Part shown: positions 37,641 through 50,166 of the stretch, in pieces
How the letters are laid out: the number at the start of each line of letters is the position of its first letter
How positions within the stretch are numbered: position 1 is the stretch's first letter
Assembly: GCA_902806595.1 (NCBI GenBank)
Contig: CADCXC010000011.1
Coordinates: 868,001 to 932,000, forward strand
Direction: 5' to 3'
DNA: 64,000 bases
Source of the DNA: Pyrenopolyporus hunteri
Taxonomy: Eukaryota > Ascomycota > Sordariomycetes > Xylariales > Hypoxylaceae
Notes under the pieces: generated by a model
Database searches by the model: none
The model's input: the letters and a program-made list of their open reading frames with translations, nothing else
What the model was told of the DNA's origin: nothing
Program-made: the position numbers and the translations under genes

Positions 37641-39754
37641 ACCCGGCCTCCTTCTAGATTCCATCCTCTTCTCTTTTCCACCTAACCTTTTCCCACTACC
37701 GGACCTCCACTCCCTGCGTAATCGTCCGCGCTGGGACGGAATCTTTACCTATTGTCGCTTATCTTCTTCAGCTGTCGTTGCGCTACTCAGATTGACGTGT
37801 TTTGGCGATAGCGATTGTGGGCGTGTTATATTGCCCTCCCCCCTCGGTCATTTCAGCGCATCTTCTAGTCCAGCACCGCAGACCCCTCTGCAAGCTGCCG
37901 TCACCCGTTGGAGACCCGTCGCCCGGATTGTTACGATATCTACATGAACGGTCATCCGAACAACTGATTGTGTTTTTCCATTATATTAACTGTCCGACGC
38001 CGTTTGACGGAGAAGGAAGATAGGTTCTCGGCGTGTCCATTCTGAAGCATAAGGATTGTATCATCCGCCACGCCGTTAAACCAACGAACAGCCACCAAAT
38101 CTTCACCCCGCCAGGATTTGCATGAATATTCTTTTAAATACCTTGTTTCTCTTCGCTCAGGATCCGAAATTGATCTATGCTCTTCTTCGCAAGACGGCAA
38201 ACCCGACCAAGATATCCTAGATATTCGCGAAAGATCTCCATTGCGCCTCAATAGCTAGACAGGGGCGCAAAGTTTTGAAATATCTGCCGATGGAGCATTG
38301 ATCCTTAAGCCAGGGAAAATCTTCAGATATCTTTGCTCTTCTTTTTCGATACGGTCCATATTGCTGGGACGCTTGTCGGTGCGCCAGGGCCAGGACAGGG
38401 ACCAGGACCTGGACGGAGCAGAGAACCCATAAGTCACAATTTCGCTAAGGGATAGCCGATATCTCGGCAACCCTGGAATCCAGGATCCTGAGAGCGTCAT
38501 CACTCAACCTTCCCACAAGAAAATTTTTTTACAGTTTCCATTTTCACCAGGGACAGCGGGACTCAAATCTATTACGATGACCCTTACTATGGAGAGCTTC
38601 CGAATTGCCTGAACGATGATAGCCAAGGGACAGGGTATTAAAGAATTGCGCATCTTTCGTCCAAACGTCATCGTAATCGCATTCGCCGCCTAGGAGGATC
38701 CCCGGGCTGCGAAAGCAAATACGACGACGTTGAGGTAGCGTGGCCTTTATTTATTTCCGCTGGAGTTAACACATCATTTAGCGCTCAGCGGTCCGATTGG
38801 CAACAGCGACACCTGAATTGAATACACCTCTCAGCGCGCGGTCGGACAACGGAATGCACTGATTGGGTACCGAAACAGAAACAAAGTGCGAGCGGATTTT
38901 CGTCAGACGTTGTGGCTGTGCATCTCGCAGGGCCTAGTTGACTAATACTGCGTGTTTACATATACGCTTGCTGGGTCTACGCCCCCTGTCCTACACAAGT
39001 TCCAGACACACCCGCCGCCGGTTGTACGTACTGGTACGTACCCAGACTACGCACATACCCAAAGCCTGCCAAGGTACCCTACCTTTTAGGCTAGGATTAG
39101 GCCTGGGTAGGGGGGCCCCCTTGTCCTTCCTGGTACCCCCCTTGCCAGCCTGCCCCCCCCAAGGGTAAAAAAAAAAAAAAAATTTTGTACCATCTTTTTT
39201 TGTTGGTGCTCCAAATAATTCCGTGATTATTAAACGAAGGCCACTCGCTTCGCCCAACCTCCCGCTCACCTCTTCTACCAAAGTTTGGCTTTCGCCATTT
39301 CTACTGACTCATCTCTATCAATCGCGACCAACATTATTTGATATTCGTTTTCCCCAAAACGGATTTTTCAATCTGGACTTCAAAGAACGGTCCAGCTACT
39401 TCCAGCGATTTCATAATTCTCAAAGTCGGCCGCTCGATCGACTTTGATGCCCAATCCTCCTGGGGGATATAAACACCAGATCTTGACATGTTCTCTCAAA
39501 GAAGACGGCTTTCCTCTCCTCTTCCCACCGACCACATACCAAGGTGACAGGTGTCACTTCCTTCAGCGTCACGACACAGGCGCCATATAATTGCCACAAA
39601 AAAGAAAAAAGTCGAAACAAGCAACAAACCCAACAAGAACCCCCTCCCCCCAAACATCATCGAAGTCGCACCGGGGCGACCACATTCAGACGAGTTGATT
39701 CAAACCCATTCCACGACTGCACAGCGATATAGCATCGCGCAAGAGTCAGGAAAG
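37641..39754. other. Intergenic region upstream of the gp1-type gene
   Basis: No gene that I can support. On the minus strand two abutting open frames (37952-38251 and 38255-38503) vaguely recall fungal kinase-like proteins but have no catalytic motif. There is a run of A at 39169-39182, and GGGATATAAACACC near 39463-39476 is a possible TATA-like site about 290 bp before the next start codon. Confidence 0.5.
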
Positions 39755-40975
39755 ATGAGTTACGGGTCGCCATACGGGACCCCTCTTCGAGGAGGTGATG
39801 CGGGATATTATTACGACGTACAGAGTCCCTCACCAACACCTTCGCCACGTCACTACCCATTTTACCCAGCTCAGACCCCCCAGCGACCTGCTACCCGAGC
39901 TCATGTTCGCAATACTAGCAGCGGCGTCCCCGACTACCGACCGTCGACCGCCTTCTCGCCCCGGTATACGAGCACCGGCGAGTATGCTACCGGCCCAAGC
40001 CCGAATGTGAGTTCGCGAAAGCATAGTTTCTCAATAGGGTCGCATCACATGCCCAGGCGCGAGCGTCGGAGCTCCTTCTCATACTATCGGGCCTCTCATG
40101 GGGATTCCGACGAGGACGAGTTTTTCGAAATCGATGGGGTCAGATGCGTGTTAATTGCGGAGTCCAAGAGTCGCAAGCGCAGAGAGTCTTTCTATGCTGC
40201 TCCGGGACATGGCACTGATCACTACTACCGTTCGCAGGGCATGCCGTCGTCGTTTTACGAGAAAGAGAGAGCCGATTACCCCCGCTACGAGGAGCCTCCA
40301 GCCCGTTCCGCCACGAGGGTCGGTCACCACGCTCGCCGTACCTCGGCAACAACTGTACCTATCCAGCGCCCCGCCACTACGCGCCCTTCTAGTTCTCACA
40401 AAAAGAAGCCTGCCGCTCCTGGAGCCCGGAAAGCGACGGAAGCAGATGCCCGGAAGCACCGGATTCCCCCGGGATATTCGCTGAAGAACTGGGACCCCAC
40501 AGAGGAACCTATCATGCTCCTAGGCAGTGTCTTTGACTCTAACTCTCTGGGGAAGTGGATCTACGACTGGACCGTGCATTACCACGGACCAGCCACCCCC
40601 ATCGCGGATGTTGCCGGTGAATTATGGGTTCTTCTTATCCAGCTCTCTGGCAAAATTAAGCGTGCCGAGGAAGTTGTCCCCGAAGTAAGGACCCAAGCCA
40701 ATAAGGAAATGATTGAAGACTTCATCGAGTCAGGTGAACGCCTGACAGACAAGCTCCGCGTTCTTCTCAAGAAATGCGAAGCACCCATGCTTAGATCCTC
40801 CAAGACCAAGGAAGCATCCCACCTCGGACAGAATGCCGGTGTGGAGTTTGTGAAGACTATCTTTGGTCGCGAGCGGGAGCTCGAGCGCACCGAGGCCTTC
40901 ATGCAACAAGTCCGCCTCTGGAACTTGCGGTTCGATGCGAACTGCGACGATATCCTTAAGAGGCCCAAACAATAG
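39755..40975 (+). CDS. Conserved fungal protein, 'vegetative cell wall protein gp1' type (406 aa)
   Basis: An intronless gene of 406 codons. I chose the ATG at 39755 (MSYGSPYGTP...) because Gly/Tyr/Pro-rich MxYGSPYG starts are usual for this fungal family; the frame is open 68 codons further upstream, but that part looks like 5' UTR. Residues 1-235 are low-complexity and probably disordered, rich in Ser, Pro, Tyr, Arg and His, with an acidic patch (DSDEDEFFEIDGVRCVLIA, about 117-135). Residues 239-402 form the conserved part: a PPGYSLKNWDPTEEPIMLLG motif, then GKWIYDWTV and a long charged helical stretch ending near DILKRPK. No signal peptide or membrane segment is seen, so the inherited 'cell wall' name is doubtful; a cytoplasmic or nuclear place is more likely. 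Function unknown. It is isolated: the nearest genes are more than 9 kb away on the right, and none is seen on the left. Confidence 0.85.
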   Translation: MSYGSPYGTPLRGGDAGYYYDVQSPSPTPSPRHYPFYPAQTPQRPATRAHVRNTSSGVPDYRPSTAFSPRYTSTGEYATGPSPNVSSRKHSFSIGSHHMPRRERRSSFSYYRASHGDSDEDEFFEIDGVRCVLIAESKSRKRRESFYAAPGHGTDHYYRSQGMPSSFYEKERADYPRYEEPPARSATRVGHHARRTSATTVPIQRPATTRPSSSHKKKPAAPGARKATEADARKHRIPPGYSLKNWDPTEEPIMLLGSVFDSNSLGKWIYDWTVHYHGPATPIADVAGELWVLLIQLSGKIKRAEEVVPEVRTQANKEMIEDFIESGERLTDKLRVLLKKCEAPMLRSSKTKEASHLGQNAGVEFVKTIFGRERELERTEAFMQQVRLWNLRFDANCDDILKRPKQ

Positions 40976-41818
40976 ATGCTTGAAACCCTTGATCTAATTT
41001 ACCCAGACTATATCAATCCCCACAGGATCCGTGGATTTCCCGTGGATTACCATGGACGGACCATCACACATTACTAGAATTGATTCTAAGGAAGACGAAG
41101 GATGGCGAGGCCATCGTGTACCAGTAGTAACTGATTTCCTGCTTGGGTCGTATTTCCGGAGTGGCACATCGATACCAGGATCTCCCCTTCCAGGATTTCT
41201 TATCTGTCATATTACACAAGCCGCAGGGCAAACTAGCATACATCGAGGGGAGAAGGGCCTGGATTTTCCTGTCTCATCTTTCGTTTTTCCAAGATACCCC
41301 CGGACGAAGAGAGGAAGTGCGTGTCTATGGCACACAGGCCCACCGCGCAAGCAGTTGACGAGGACACGAGCGATATACCCTTCAGGGACGTTATTCGGAA
41401 CTCAAAAGTTGGTTTTTTTGGGGGGGGAAGGAATTGTTTTGCGCAACAGCACATTATGATGGCTGTTTATGGGAACGGCATCCGGTTGGCTATGGCCCAA
41501 CCGTAGAAACAGAGTAATGGTTATTGTTATTGGTACTAGTGGTGGATTCGTTTACCAGCCGAATTATATGTTTGCTTCACCAGTTGGTACCCTGCGCGAA
41601 CATGAGTGGGCGTTCGGTCAGACGTGGTGGCATTTTGCTTTACTGTCTTTTTTTTTTTTTTGCAGGACACTTTATAGAGGATCTCTGCGCCCTTTTCTAA
41701 AGATCGGGATCAGGTTGTACTGGCTGGCTGGGAGATACCCCCTTTTCTTCTCAATACTTGGTTGTAACTTGAATCTCCGGAAGACAAAAAATTTAGTATT
41801 ATTCTGAACTTTCACTAC

Positions 41819-41841
41819 CTGTATCTGTATCTGTATCTATC
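41819..41841. repeat. (CTGTAT)n microsatellite
   Basis: Three CTGTAT units followed by a CTAT variant. Confidence 0.8.
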
Positions 41842-42429
41842 TACGAAAGTGATTTTGATTGAATTGAACTCCGTCCTGCTCGCGATACTGACCTACGTCT
41901 CGGTCACCTACAGTGTTGTGACTACCCATGTTCTTGTCCCGCTGCTTGCTAACGTCTACATATGGTGGTATGCGCATGATGCCTGTCGGACTCACTTGTA
42001 CGTGTAAGGTACGGGGTCTTAGACCGGGGTTCATGTGCGATGGCCGACTCTCACAATCACCATGGTGAAATACACTTGGTATCAACTTCAAAGCCACCGT
42101 GTTCTACCTACGCTCAACGCAAAACGTCATCATGTTCCTGACAGGTTCAACTACATGTTATCCTTATTCATCCTACATCTGACGTCTCTTGTTTCTTACT
42201 ACCCAATTAAGCCAAATTTTCGTGCTCGCCTTCCAAATTGTTTCGTCTGATAGCAGGAGGGGGGTAGGAAAAGTCCGAAGGATGGATGCCATGCATTGTC
42301 AGCCTCCATTCCTCTAGCGCGATGTAATAACAACTTATTAATATGTACAAAGTAAAATCCTTCGGAATTTTTTTCTCTCTCCCTTTTCTAAACAAACAAG
42401 TATTCCTCATTTTTCTTTTTTTCTTTTCT

Positions 42430-42454
42430 CAACTTTTTTTTTTTTTTTTTTTTT
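42430..42454. repeat. Poly-T tract
   Basis: An uninterrupted T run of more than 20 bases after a pyrimidine-rich stretch. It could be the A-tail scar of a retroposed copy on the minus strand, but no body is recognisable. Confidence 0.7.
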
Positions 42455-44298
42455 CGTATGTTTAATTTTGTGCCGAGGAGGGGGCTTGTTTGGCCGAAAT
42501 TATCACCCATGAAGGCTTAAGCCACTCAACGACAAGGTCTTAGAACACGAACACGAGATGCATCAAGGCATCCTTGGCTGTATGTACGAGTATACTTACT
42601 TTAGAGCACTAATTACAACTGCTCCGTATCTCTTAGAAACTCCCGTCTCTAACTCATCGTGATGACAATGTCGTTGTTGATATTATTCATGACACGAGAC
42701 TGAGTTAGGGTTCCATTGATAGGGTTACAGGCCGTGGCCCTTCTCCAAATCCTTCATGGCACCAGCTTCGTCCAGGGGGCTCTAACAGGCTCCTTTAGCG
42801 ACTAATTACCCATGTTCTGACGGCCCATGTGCGCCAGATGCAAGCTGCAGGTCAACTTCTCTTTTCTTCCTGGTTACAGTATTAGGTACACATTCCTCCT
42901 GCGGATTGTATGTATGTATTGTGCCTCCGTTCAAACTTGTGCTACCTACTCCCTCCGTACTTGTAGCATACCTTAGGTACTTACTTAGGTTCTCAAGCCT
43001 CTTTATCACCACGGTCATCGAACCGGCGGGCCATCGAATGTCTCATTCGCCAGCTCATTTTACCCCTCTTTCTAGTTTGTCGATGGGTAAGTCAACCAAA
43101 TGAGCTGACCACTTATCACTCGGGTCACAAAGTGAATTGGGTGAATTGGTTGCTCCTACTTGATTTCCGCAATACTATTGTCGTTAGGCATCTACGGAAT
43201 GTCGATAGGGCGCCAACGGGGGGGTCCGCTCATATCCGCACCGCTTGTTTTCCCTTCGTAGGGTTCTCATACCCTGCAGGGCCCCCTCGGAATCGTGTAG
43301 GCGGCAATGTAGGGATCATTGCAATTGTGATTGCAATTGTATTTCAGGTATTGTATTGTACGGCACGACGACGAGGGTCAATTAAGGGAGTCATTCATCT
43401 GAGGATTCAACCGCCGTGACGTTACAGCACATGAATCCACTGCCACGCGAAGAGCGACAAGGAAAGCTTTCCTCTGCCTTCTCGCAACCCTGATGACTGG
43501 TATTTGCCCTATCCCCCAGGGATGGCCGACTACCACTTTCGCATACCTACCAAATCCGCCGAGAGACAAGTCGTGCCAAATAGGTAAACAGTATATCATC
43601 CTCTGCGTGTGATCGTGCGTAATCGTGGCTGGTGAGCTGAAATCGATGGTGGATGGGGGGTGTGTCTATATCGAGGAGAAAGGGCACATACGCATACCTT
43701 TCATCTGAGACTTAATATGTATTTGCGTTGGGTCTGTTCCAGACCGAAATCATATCAAAATATCCCTGGCGTGGAGGGATCGAATCGTGTATCAATATTT
43801 CCATCCAAACAAACATATGAGCACCTAATGGAACAACACCATAACCCAAGTATTCGTACCTTGCATACCTAGTATCTATAGTGCCCTGTCGGAGGTCGCG
43901 ATAATTTACATTTACGTATCTTTAACCTAAGGAATGCGCCTTTGTTAGAGTGAAGACATTACACGTAAACCTAACCTCCGAACTCCCATCGCACAGTATA
44001 CCGAATGACTAACACGCGGAAAGGCCACCAACCTCTTCCTATTCCTGGTCAAGCCAGTCGCGTCTGTCGCGGCAGTTGGTCGTCTAGGAATCCCGGCGAC
44101 TAATTACGTGCTGATGTGATCACATCAAATTTTCATCCATTCACCCGTCCATCTTATCCTGTGTTCCATTTTAGGGCTCTGTCCATCGACTGAGGCGCCC
44201 TGAGTTGCGCCCAATTGCAAGTCGGGATGTCTCGTGCCGTACATGCTGAGGCGTCCAACGAAATCTCACTTCCCCGGGCTGTTGGGGGCGAAGGGCAC

Positions 44299-44333
44299 CA
44301 CCTACCTACCTACCTACCTACCTACCTACCTAC
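44299..44333. repeat. (CTAC)n microsatellite
   Basis: About eight CTAC units, closing with CTACGTAGG, which makes the right end palindromic. It belongs to the TAGGTA/TACCTA word family of the intergenic DNA. Confidence 0.85.
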
Positions 44334-47300
44334 GTAGGATGGTATTATAAGATGTCTTAGGTAGGTCAGTTAGTCGAGTCAGCACAGCAAGGCGTCGACT
44401 TCTTCTTGCAGTAGCCCTGCATATCTTCTACATAAAGTCACATCGGTCGACGACCGAAATAGCACCCACACCAGCAACCCAACCACATAACTGCAGAATT
44501 TGACTGAGATGACATGTCTGTCTTTTTCCTTTTTCTTTTTTTACTACGATAGTATTCGCGCGAATGAAACGGAGCACATCCATACGCACCTACTTCACCT
44601 ACTTCATGTCTCACGACCTACCTAGACATACCTGCTCTCGCGTAAGCGGGAAGAGGGAGAGGCAGGGCTACGAACAGGCGCGGGGAAAAGGACCAACATG
44701 AGAATATGCCGTCACCCTTTCTCACATCCCGGGGGGCGCACGTTTACATATCCGCATCTCTCGTAAGGCTTAGCACGCAGTGGGCCTATGCGCGGTCCCG
44801 TAATCTATCTAGCAGACCGGCCGGCTCCCCCTCTCATAACGCCGGACGAACAGGCAAGCAAACTTATCGGCATCGGCATTTCGTATTTTTCAGTTCAATT
44901 ATCTAGCTCCCGTCTTCACTCGTACCGTTGGGTCTACACGACTTGAGACGCTGTACACTTATCAGCGACCTGACGTAGACTATACGAGGTCGTCGGGTAG
45001 ATTGCCGGGCATATCGCCACCACGCCGAATCATTGTTTGAATCTGTCGTCGCCCAATCGAGTCACATTTAGCACATACCTAGGTAGTTGTTGTCTTTCCG
45101 AGATGGATGTAGGTATCAAGCGTGGAATCCCTTGCTCGACTTCTCGAATACTTGGCCCAGGTGATACCGGCGTCTATGCAAGTCATACGTAGGAGTAGAC
45201 CTGTCGAGGGTCAGGGAAAACTACTCCAATAGCATCACCGTCTTCCGTCACATTAACGCAACCCACACCGAGACAATAGAAAATCCTATAGCCAACCTCC
45301 TTACTTACTGTCTCTCCCACACTTTATCTATTCCCTATCAATAACCCCAACAAATCATTCCACTCGCACAGCGCTGCGGAGTCAATTCTTACACAACCTA
45401 ACGTATCCCAACTCCCCTCCCTCCCTCTCTGTAAGGCTAGCCTAGAGTGCGCATCCCACCTACTCAGAAGCCATACACGGTATAAGGGTCGGTAGGTAGC
45501 ATTTAGCAAATGCGCATGGCCACGCGTGCATCGGTCCGAGATAGAAGTATGGAAGACGGGCATTCTTCAGGTGCTATTCATAAGATATTATACATGCATA
45601 CAGCTAAACTTAGTGCACACGTCTTCTCGTTGACTCGTAAGTCCCTGAAAGATACGAGACGGTTACCTCTGTGCGCCCGTTTGCTCGGTCGCGGGCCCGG
45701 GTATACTACATGTACGTAGGCAAGGTAGGTATATAGGTAAATTAGGTATGCAGCTGTGGCACTGCCTTCTACTATGTACAATACATATTGGGTTACCTAC
45801 ATCGTATGCGGTGCGATCTCAGCCACATATATTTCGTACGTGTGTCGCAGCGTTACTTGCTACCTACCTATATACCACTATCATATTACCCGCGGACCCC
45901 TCTTTCTTGCCTATACCCCAAGAGACGGGGTCTTGAAAATGCAAATACTTCCTCGCACTATCTACATGCGCTCAGCAGAGCCCCCGTCCAACAGCGCTTA
46001 TAGGATACTCGACAGCGCGAAGCTTCGCCCTTCTTACCACCTAGTTCGGTAGGTATCTAGATACTTACCTAGGCAGCAGGTAGGTATATTAAGAAACTGT
46101 GGCGGCTGAGCAGGGAGATGTCGGGTGGCGGCAGCGGTTACGTAGCACCCGCTCGGGAACGCAACTAAGCCGTCTGCTTTCATCCAGCGCAGATCATAGA
46201 ACGATCATCATTCACCTGTTCATCTATCCTATGACGTGTCGGATACCTACGGCGAACCGGTCGCACTGAGAGCCGCCGGTGAGGACCCGTGTCATGGTGC
46301 TAGATACCTACCCATCTATTACCTACCCGGGTCCGTAAAGGGGGGTGGTCTGTTCCTGTCTCGTCCCCTTCCTCCCGAATCCTATTACTTGGCGTAAGAT
46401 TTGATGTCGTACCGACATCTAATAGAGATGATTTCGCGGCCAGATTCAGGCAGCTCAGCACGCAATCGTCCAAAAACCCCAATAATAGCTCACGGCTGAA
46501 CAGGTGAAGGAGGGTGGGACGGCATTTAAGGCATGCATGTACCGTAACACGTGCTGATTCACGTGCATACATGAGCCTGTACCGCGGTGACGGTCCCCGG
46601 CCTTACTGAACTAGTCCCGCGTGGCGACTAGGATACCCTTCCCGGGCTCCGCGCCGGGATTACGGCTTCGAGGCACGGGACGCAGGGACGCTAATACCCA
46701 CTGCATTAGACTCCGTCGCTAGGTTCATGATGTTCCGCTGGCTGGGGGTGGCTATGCTCCCGCTGGCGACATATTCAAGAATAGCGTCCGCGGCGCTCGG
46801 TAGCCACACTTTATATGGTTACCCCTTTTATGTAAGGCTACGCCAGAGTGATGCAATACAAGGTGTCTACTTAAGATTTCATATTCCTTATGTGTCATGA
46901 TATACCGTGGATCGTACGGTCCTACTCGACCCCGCCAATCACACCACTTTAGACCTAGGCTTACTGATAGGTGCTCGAGAAGTCATACAACTCTTCAGCC
47001 GCGGTCTATAGATAATCCTGTGTGACCTGATAGATGAACTGGAGATATCATAATGAAGTCTATAAATTAAAATGTGGTCTAACATGGAAATGGGGTCATC
47101 CCGATTAAGCACTCAGTAACATACCCAATGGTCCTAGGGCGCTTAAACCTTCTTAAGACCCATCAATGTTAACACGGCACCTAACCCTATTGTATAGACC
47201 AAACATGACCTGACCAGACCATAGTATCCACCGTGTTCAGGATTCAGTCAAATAAACGAGACGCATATAACATGACATGCTGCCAGATCAAGACGATCCA

Positions 47301-50166
47301 CTTAAGTTGTATCTCTACCCCTATTCTAGAACATGTACTATTGAGCTGTTAAGTTACACGCAGCCGTCGACTGCTTATCTTAGCATCTGGATGTAGACCT
47401 TTCCAAAGCAGTACACATATCTCTTTTGGATGGGGATTGCCGTTTGGGGTATATCGGAGCTCCATATATCCTGCCCTATGAAAGGGTGACACTTTCTCCT
47501 GTCCCGAGAATGCGAATTTCGGGGACCGAGCCAAGATTGGCGCAGATATGGGTTAAGTTAAGTTGAGAACCAGACGTAGAGCAACCATGGGGACAGGTCT
47601 TCTAGAACAATTCTCGTGTGGTAATCTGCTTTGGCAGACTTATTCTGGATGAACATACTATGTGAAAGTTAGGATGTTCACTTGCTACCTTCAACTGCTT
47701 TACTTTGGCCCTGAGGACTTAAGTCGGGGTATATCTAGTATTTTTAAGAATTTCCTGGGTGAGAGATAAGGCATCTTAATGATACCCCTTACATGCCCCT
47801 TTAAATGATCCTGAGTCTTCCACACAAAGTTCCACAGCGTTCTAGACCTAAGTCCATGGCCAATATATTCTTCTCGTGGGTCGAAGGGATTATCCGCCTC
47901 CAGGACCACCCTGGTAGTTGAACCTCCCCATGGTACACTATACTGATTTCCACCCAAAGACGGGGCCACGTTTCTGGAGAGCCGAAGTAGACTTACATAT
48001 AGTTATCTCGCCACCAACTTCTAATTCCAAATCTATATTGTGTAGCATCAGGGACTAGCTGGCTGATACCATTTACGAGGTCCAGGGAAAAGGGCAACGT
48101 GGAAAGCTCGACAACGCTATGAACAGGCTACCAAGTTGCTTCTAAGTCCCAGGAGGTCGCCGTGTAATGCAGCTGGCTCTATACGTACGTCTTCGGATTG
48201 CTCGAAGTAGGTGGTAACCATGAGTCATCGTTAAGCGCCGAATACATGGTTATGGTTATGTAGTTGGGTTGCTATAGTCTATACTCACACCTTTCGAGTA
48301 CATGGCGGTACTTTTTGTGATATCTATCAGGCTTTCGTACAACGCTCAGGCTCCTTGTAAGGTAACGTTCGGAGGGTTCGAAATACTATTAATAGCTTCA
48401 GAAAATTATAGATTAATTTACATGTGATATTCTAGACAGATTCCGTGTCTAGACACATATGAGATAGTACGATGATGAACAAGGAGGTGGATGTATCAAT
48501 GGGGGTTTCCCTTGCAGCTCTGGGTCCATCTCTTTGGGTTATTATGGGGCGCGACACATTGGAAAGAATATTTCATACTTGGGGTATGTTTAATGTATAT
48601 CATATAGATTTCGTCAAGAGAGAGCTCCGTTTACAAGATAATAGTATGGTATACAATAAGTGTACGGACATATGGACATAGGGACGATACCAAGTCTAAG
48701 AAAACTTGACGTCGTAACGAAAAGCTTGTCTTGTATTTTTGTATGAGGAGGGTCTTTAGAAAGCCAATACGGAGTTTTAGAAAACCGACCAGTAACTACC
48801 TATCTTTCGGAAATCTTGTTAGTCGAGCCCTGAAGTAGTGAAGTTGCGGGATCTGTGCACGGCGTGATTCCCTGTAGCTCTTTAGATGCTAGATGAATGG
48901 AGATCTTTAATTGGTAGCGGATTCCCAGTCTGATAGCGGCGATGACGTGACTTAAGAGTTTATAATCGTAATTAAGTTTCTTAGGTATATAAAGCATAGA
49001 AAGCCTTTAGGATAGTAGACAGGTATAGGGGTAAGCTGCTGTATTTCCAAATGATAGGTAATAAATAGAAGCTAGTAAGAGCCGGCATGGAATATTAAAA
49101 TTAATTGATAATCACGTTCATACGTTTTATGCGGTCACTATATTATTGATTTGACGAAGTCAAGAGCGGATGTTTAAAATTTCTACCAACTCTAACGCCA
49201 ATAAAGGGCGTGTTCGTTTTCTAGACGTGCTCGGTGTAAGTTCGTATGGTGCTCAGTATCTTAGCATTTGCACAAGTCTCAGTGAACATGAGCCTCGGCC
49301 TATCAAATGGAAGATATTGGATTAAGTAGACAATTGATGAGATTTGAAATATATGGTGATGAGGCGTGCGTGTTTGTTTCGTTAAATGATCGGCGTCGGC
49401 GCCAACATCTCGACATGTCCGCGACGACAGTCGTCTGAGCTGATCTAGGGTAAGGCTTGGCTTCTATGAGGCTCCCTTGGCCGTAAATTTGCTGAAAGGC
49501 CGGTTAGTCGAGTAGAAGCCGGTGGGGAATTCGAAGAAGCCGTCTGTATGGCGGATACGCAAAGCAATGCGGCTCGCCAAGAGAACGTTGATACCTCTTG
49601 GCGTTGTGATCTCGTTTCATCTCATCGTCAAACCCCGGGCTTCCAATACCGCATTACAAACAATCCAAGATCAAAGCGTCTTGTCTTCTCCACTGAATAG
49701 CTCTAAATCATCTAAACTTAGCGTAGCTGCGACGCGGTGCCGATAGGGGAGATGTCGATCCCCGGAGAACTGTCGCGTGAGTTAACACCCTACACGGGGG
49801 TGTCTGGTGGATAACATCGACGTATATACCATTGATCTCCCCCCCAAGACCGCCCGATCTCTTTCCTTCACTCTAATGTCCCTTGGCGACCCAACTTTCA
49901 TACCTTCAAGACGAGTTGAAGGGTAGTTGCCCAGCAATCGACATTCGCGATCCCTTGTCGTCGAAGCACTGTCTCTCCTCCCACCATCGATCGACTACCC
50001 TATGCTACGCCGTTGATCCCTGGTGGACTCACGTGTAGTAGAGTGCAAGTCTAGTCAGGCCAAGAAAAACTAGGAGGACGCAAGAAGGAGCTTACTCGTC
50101 CCGACGACAATTCATTCGTTTCCGTTCGCTTAATTTTCGTTTTGTATACGTACCCATTATCACAGG
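44334..50166. other. Gene-poor region left of the housekeeping cluster
   Basis: About 5.8 kb. The first 2 kb (to about 46330) is rich in TAGGTACC words. 46600-49500 is lower in GC and looks like decayed unique DNA, with frames of 60-90 codons (47349-47534, 47700-47969, 48472-48681) that match nothing I know. The last 500 bp before 50167 is likely the promoter and 5' UTR of the membrane protein gene. Confidence 0.5.

Larger units (their letters stand above)
40976..44280. other. Gene-free region downstream of the gp1-type gene
   Basis: No supported gene. Several short frames are open but lack domains or codon bias. Simple repeats are present: poly-T at about 41647-41660, CTGTAT units at 41819-41841 and a T run at 42430-42454. 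A small stretch of repeated ATTGCAATTGT words lies near 43318-43342. Confidence 0.55.

Noticed and set aside
37952..38503. Possible decayed kinase-like gene on the minus strand
   Set aside because: Short phrases such as RIEKEEQRYLK and RWFNGVADDTILM vaguely recall fungal kinase-like proteins, but there is no glycine loop, HRD or DFG motif and no intron joins the two frames convincingly.
39551..39754. N-terminal 68-codon extension of the gp1-type protein
   Set aside because: In frame with the gene, but Lys/Pro-rich without the family's start. The ATG at 39755 gives the expected MSYGSPYG beginning.
41031..41459. 142-codon plus-strand open frame after the gp1-type gene
   Set aside because: No domain, composition unlike the real genes, overlaps equally long frames on the other strand; likely 3' UTR and intergenic DNA.
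43132..43419. 95-codon frame with an apparent hydrophobic helix
   Set aside because: The helix comes from repeated ATTGCAATTGT words. No start context, conservation or partner exon is evident.
48340..48400. GGGTTCGAAAT near 48376 as a tRNA B box
   Set aside because: No A box or acceptor stem pairing can be found upstream.
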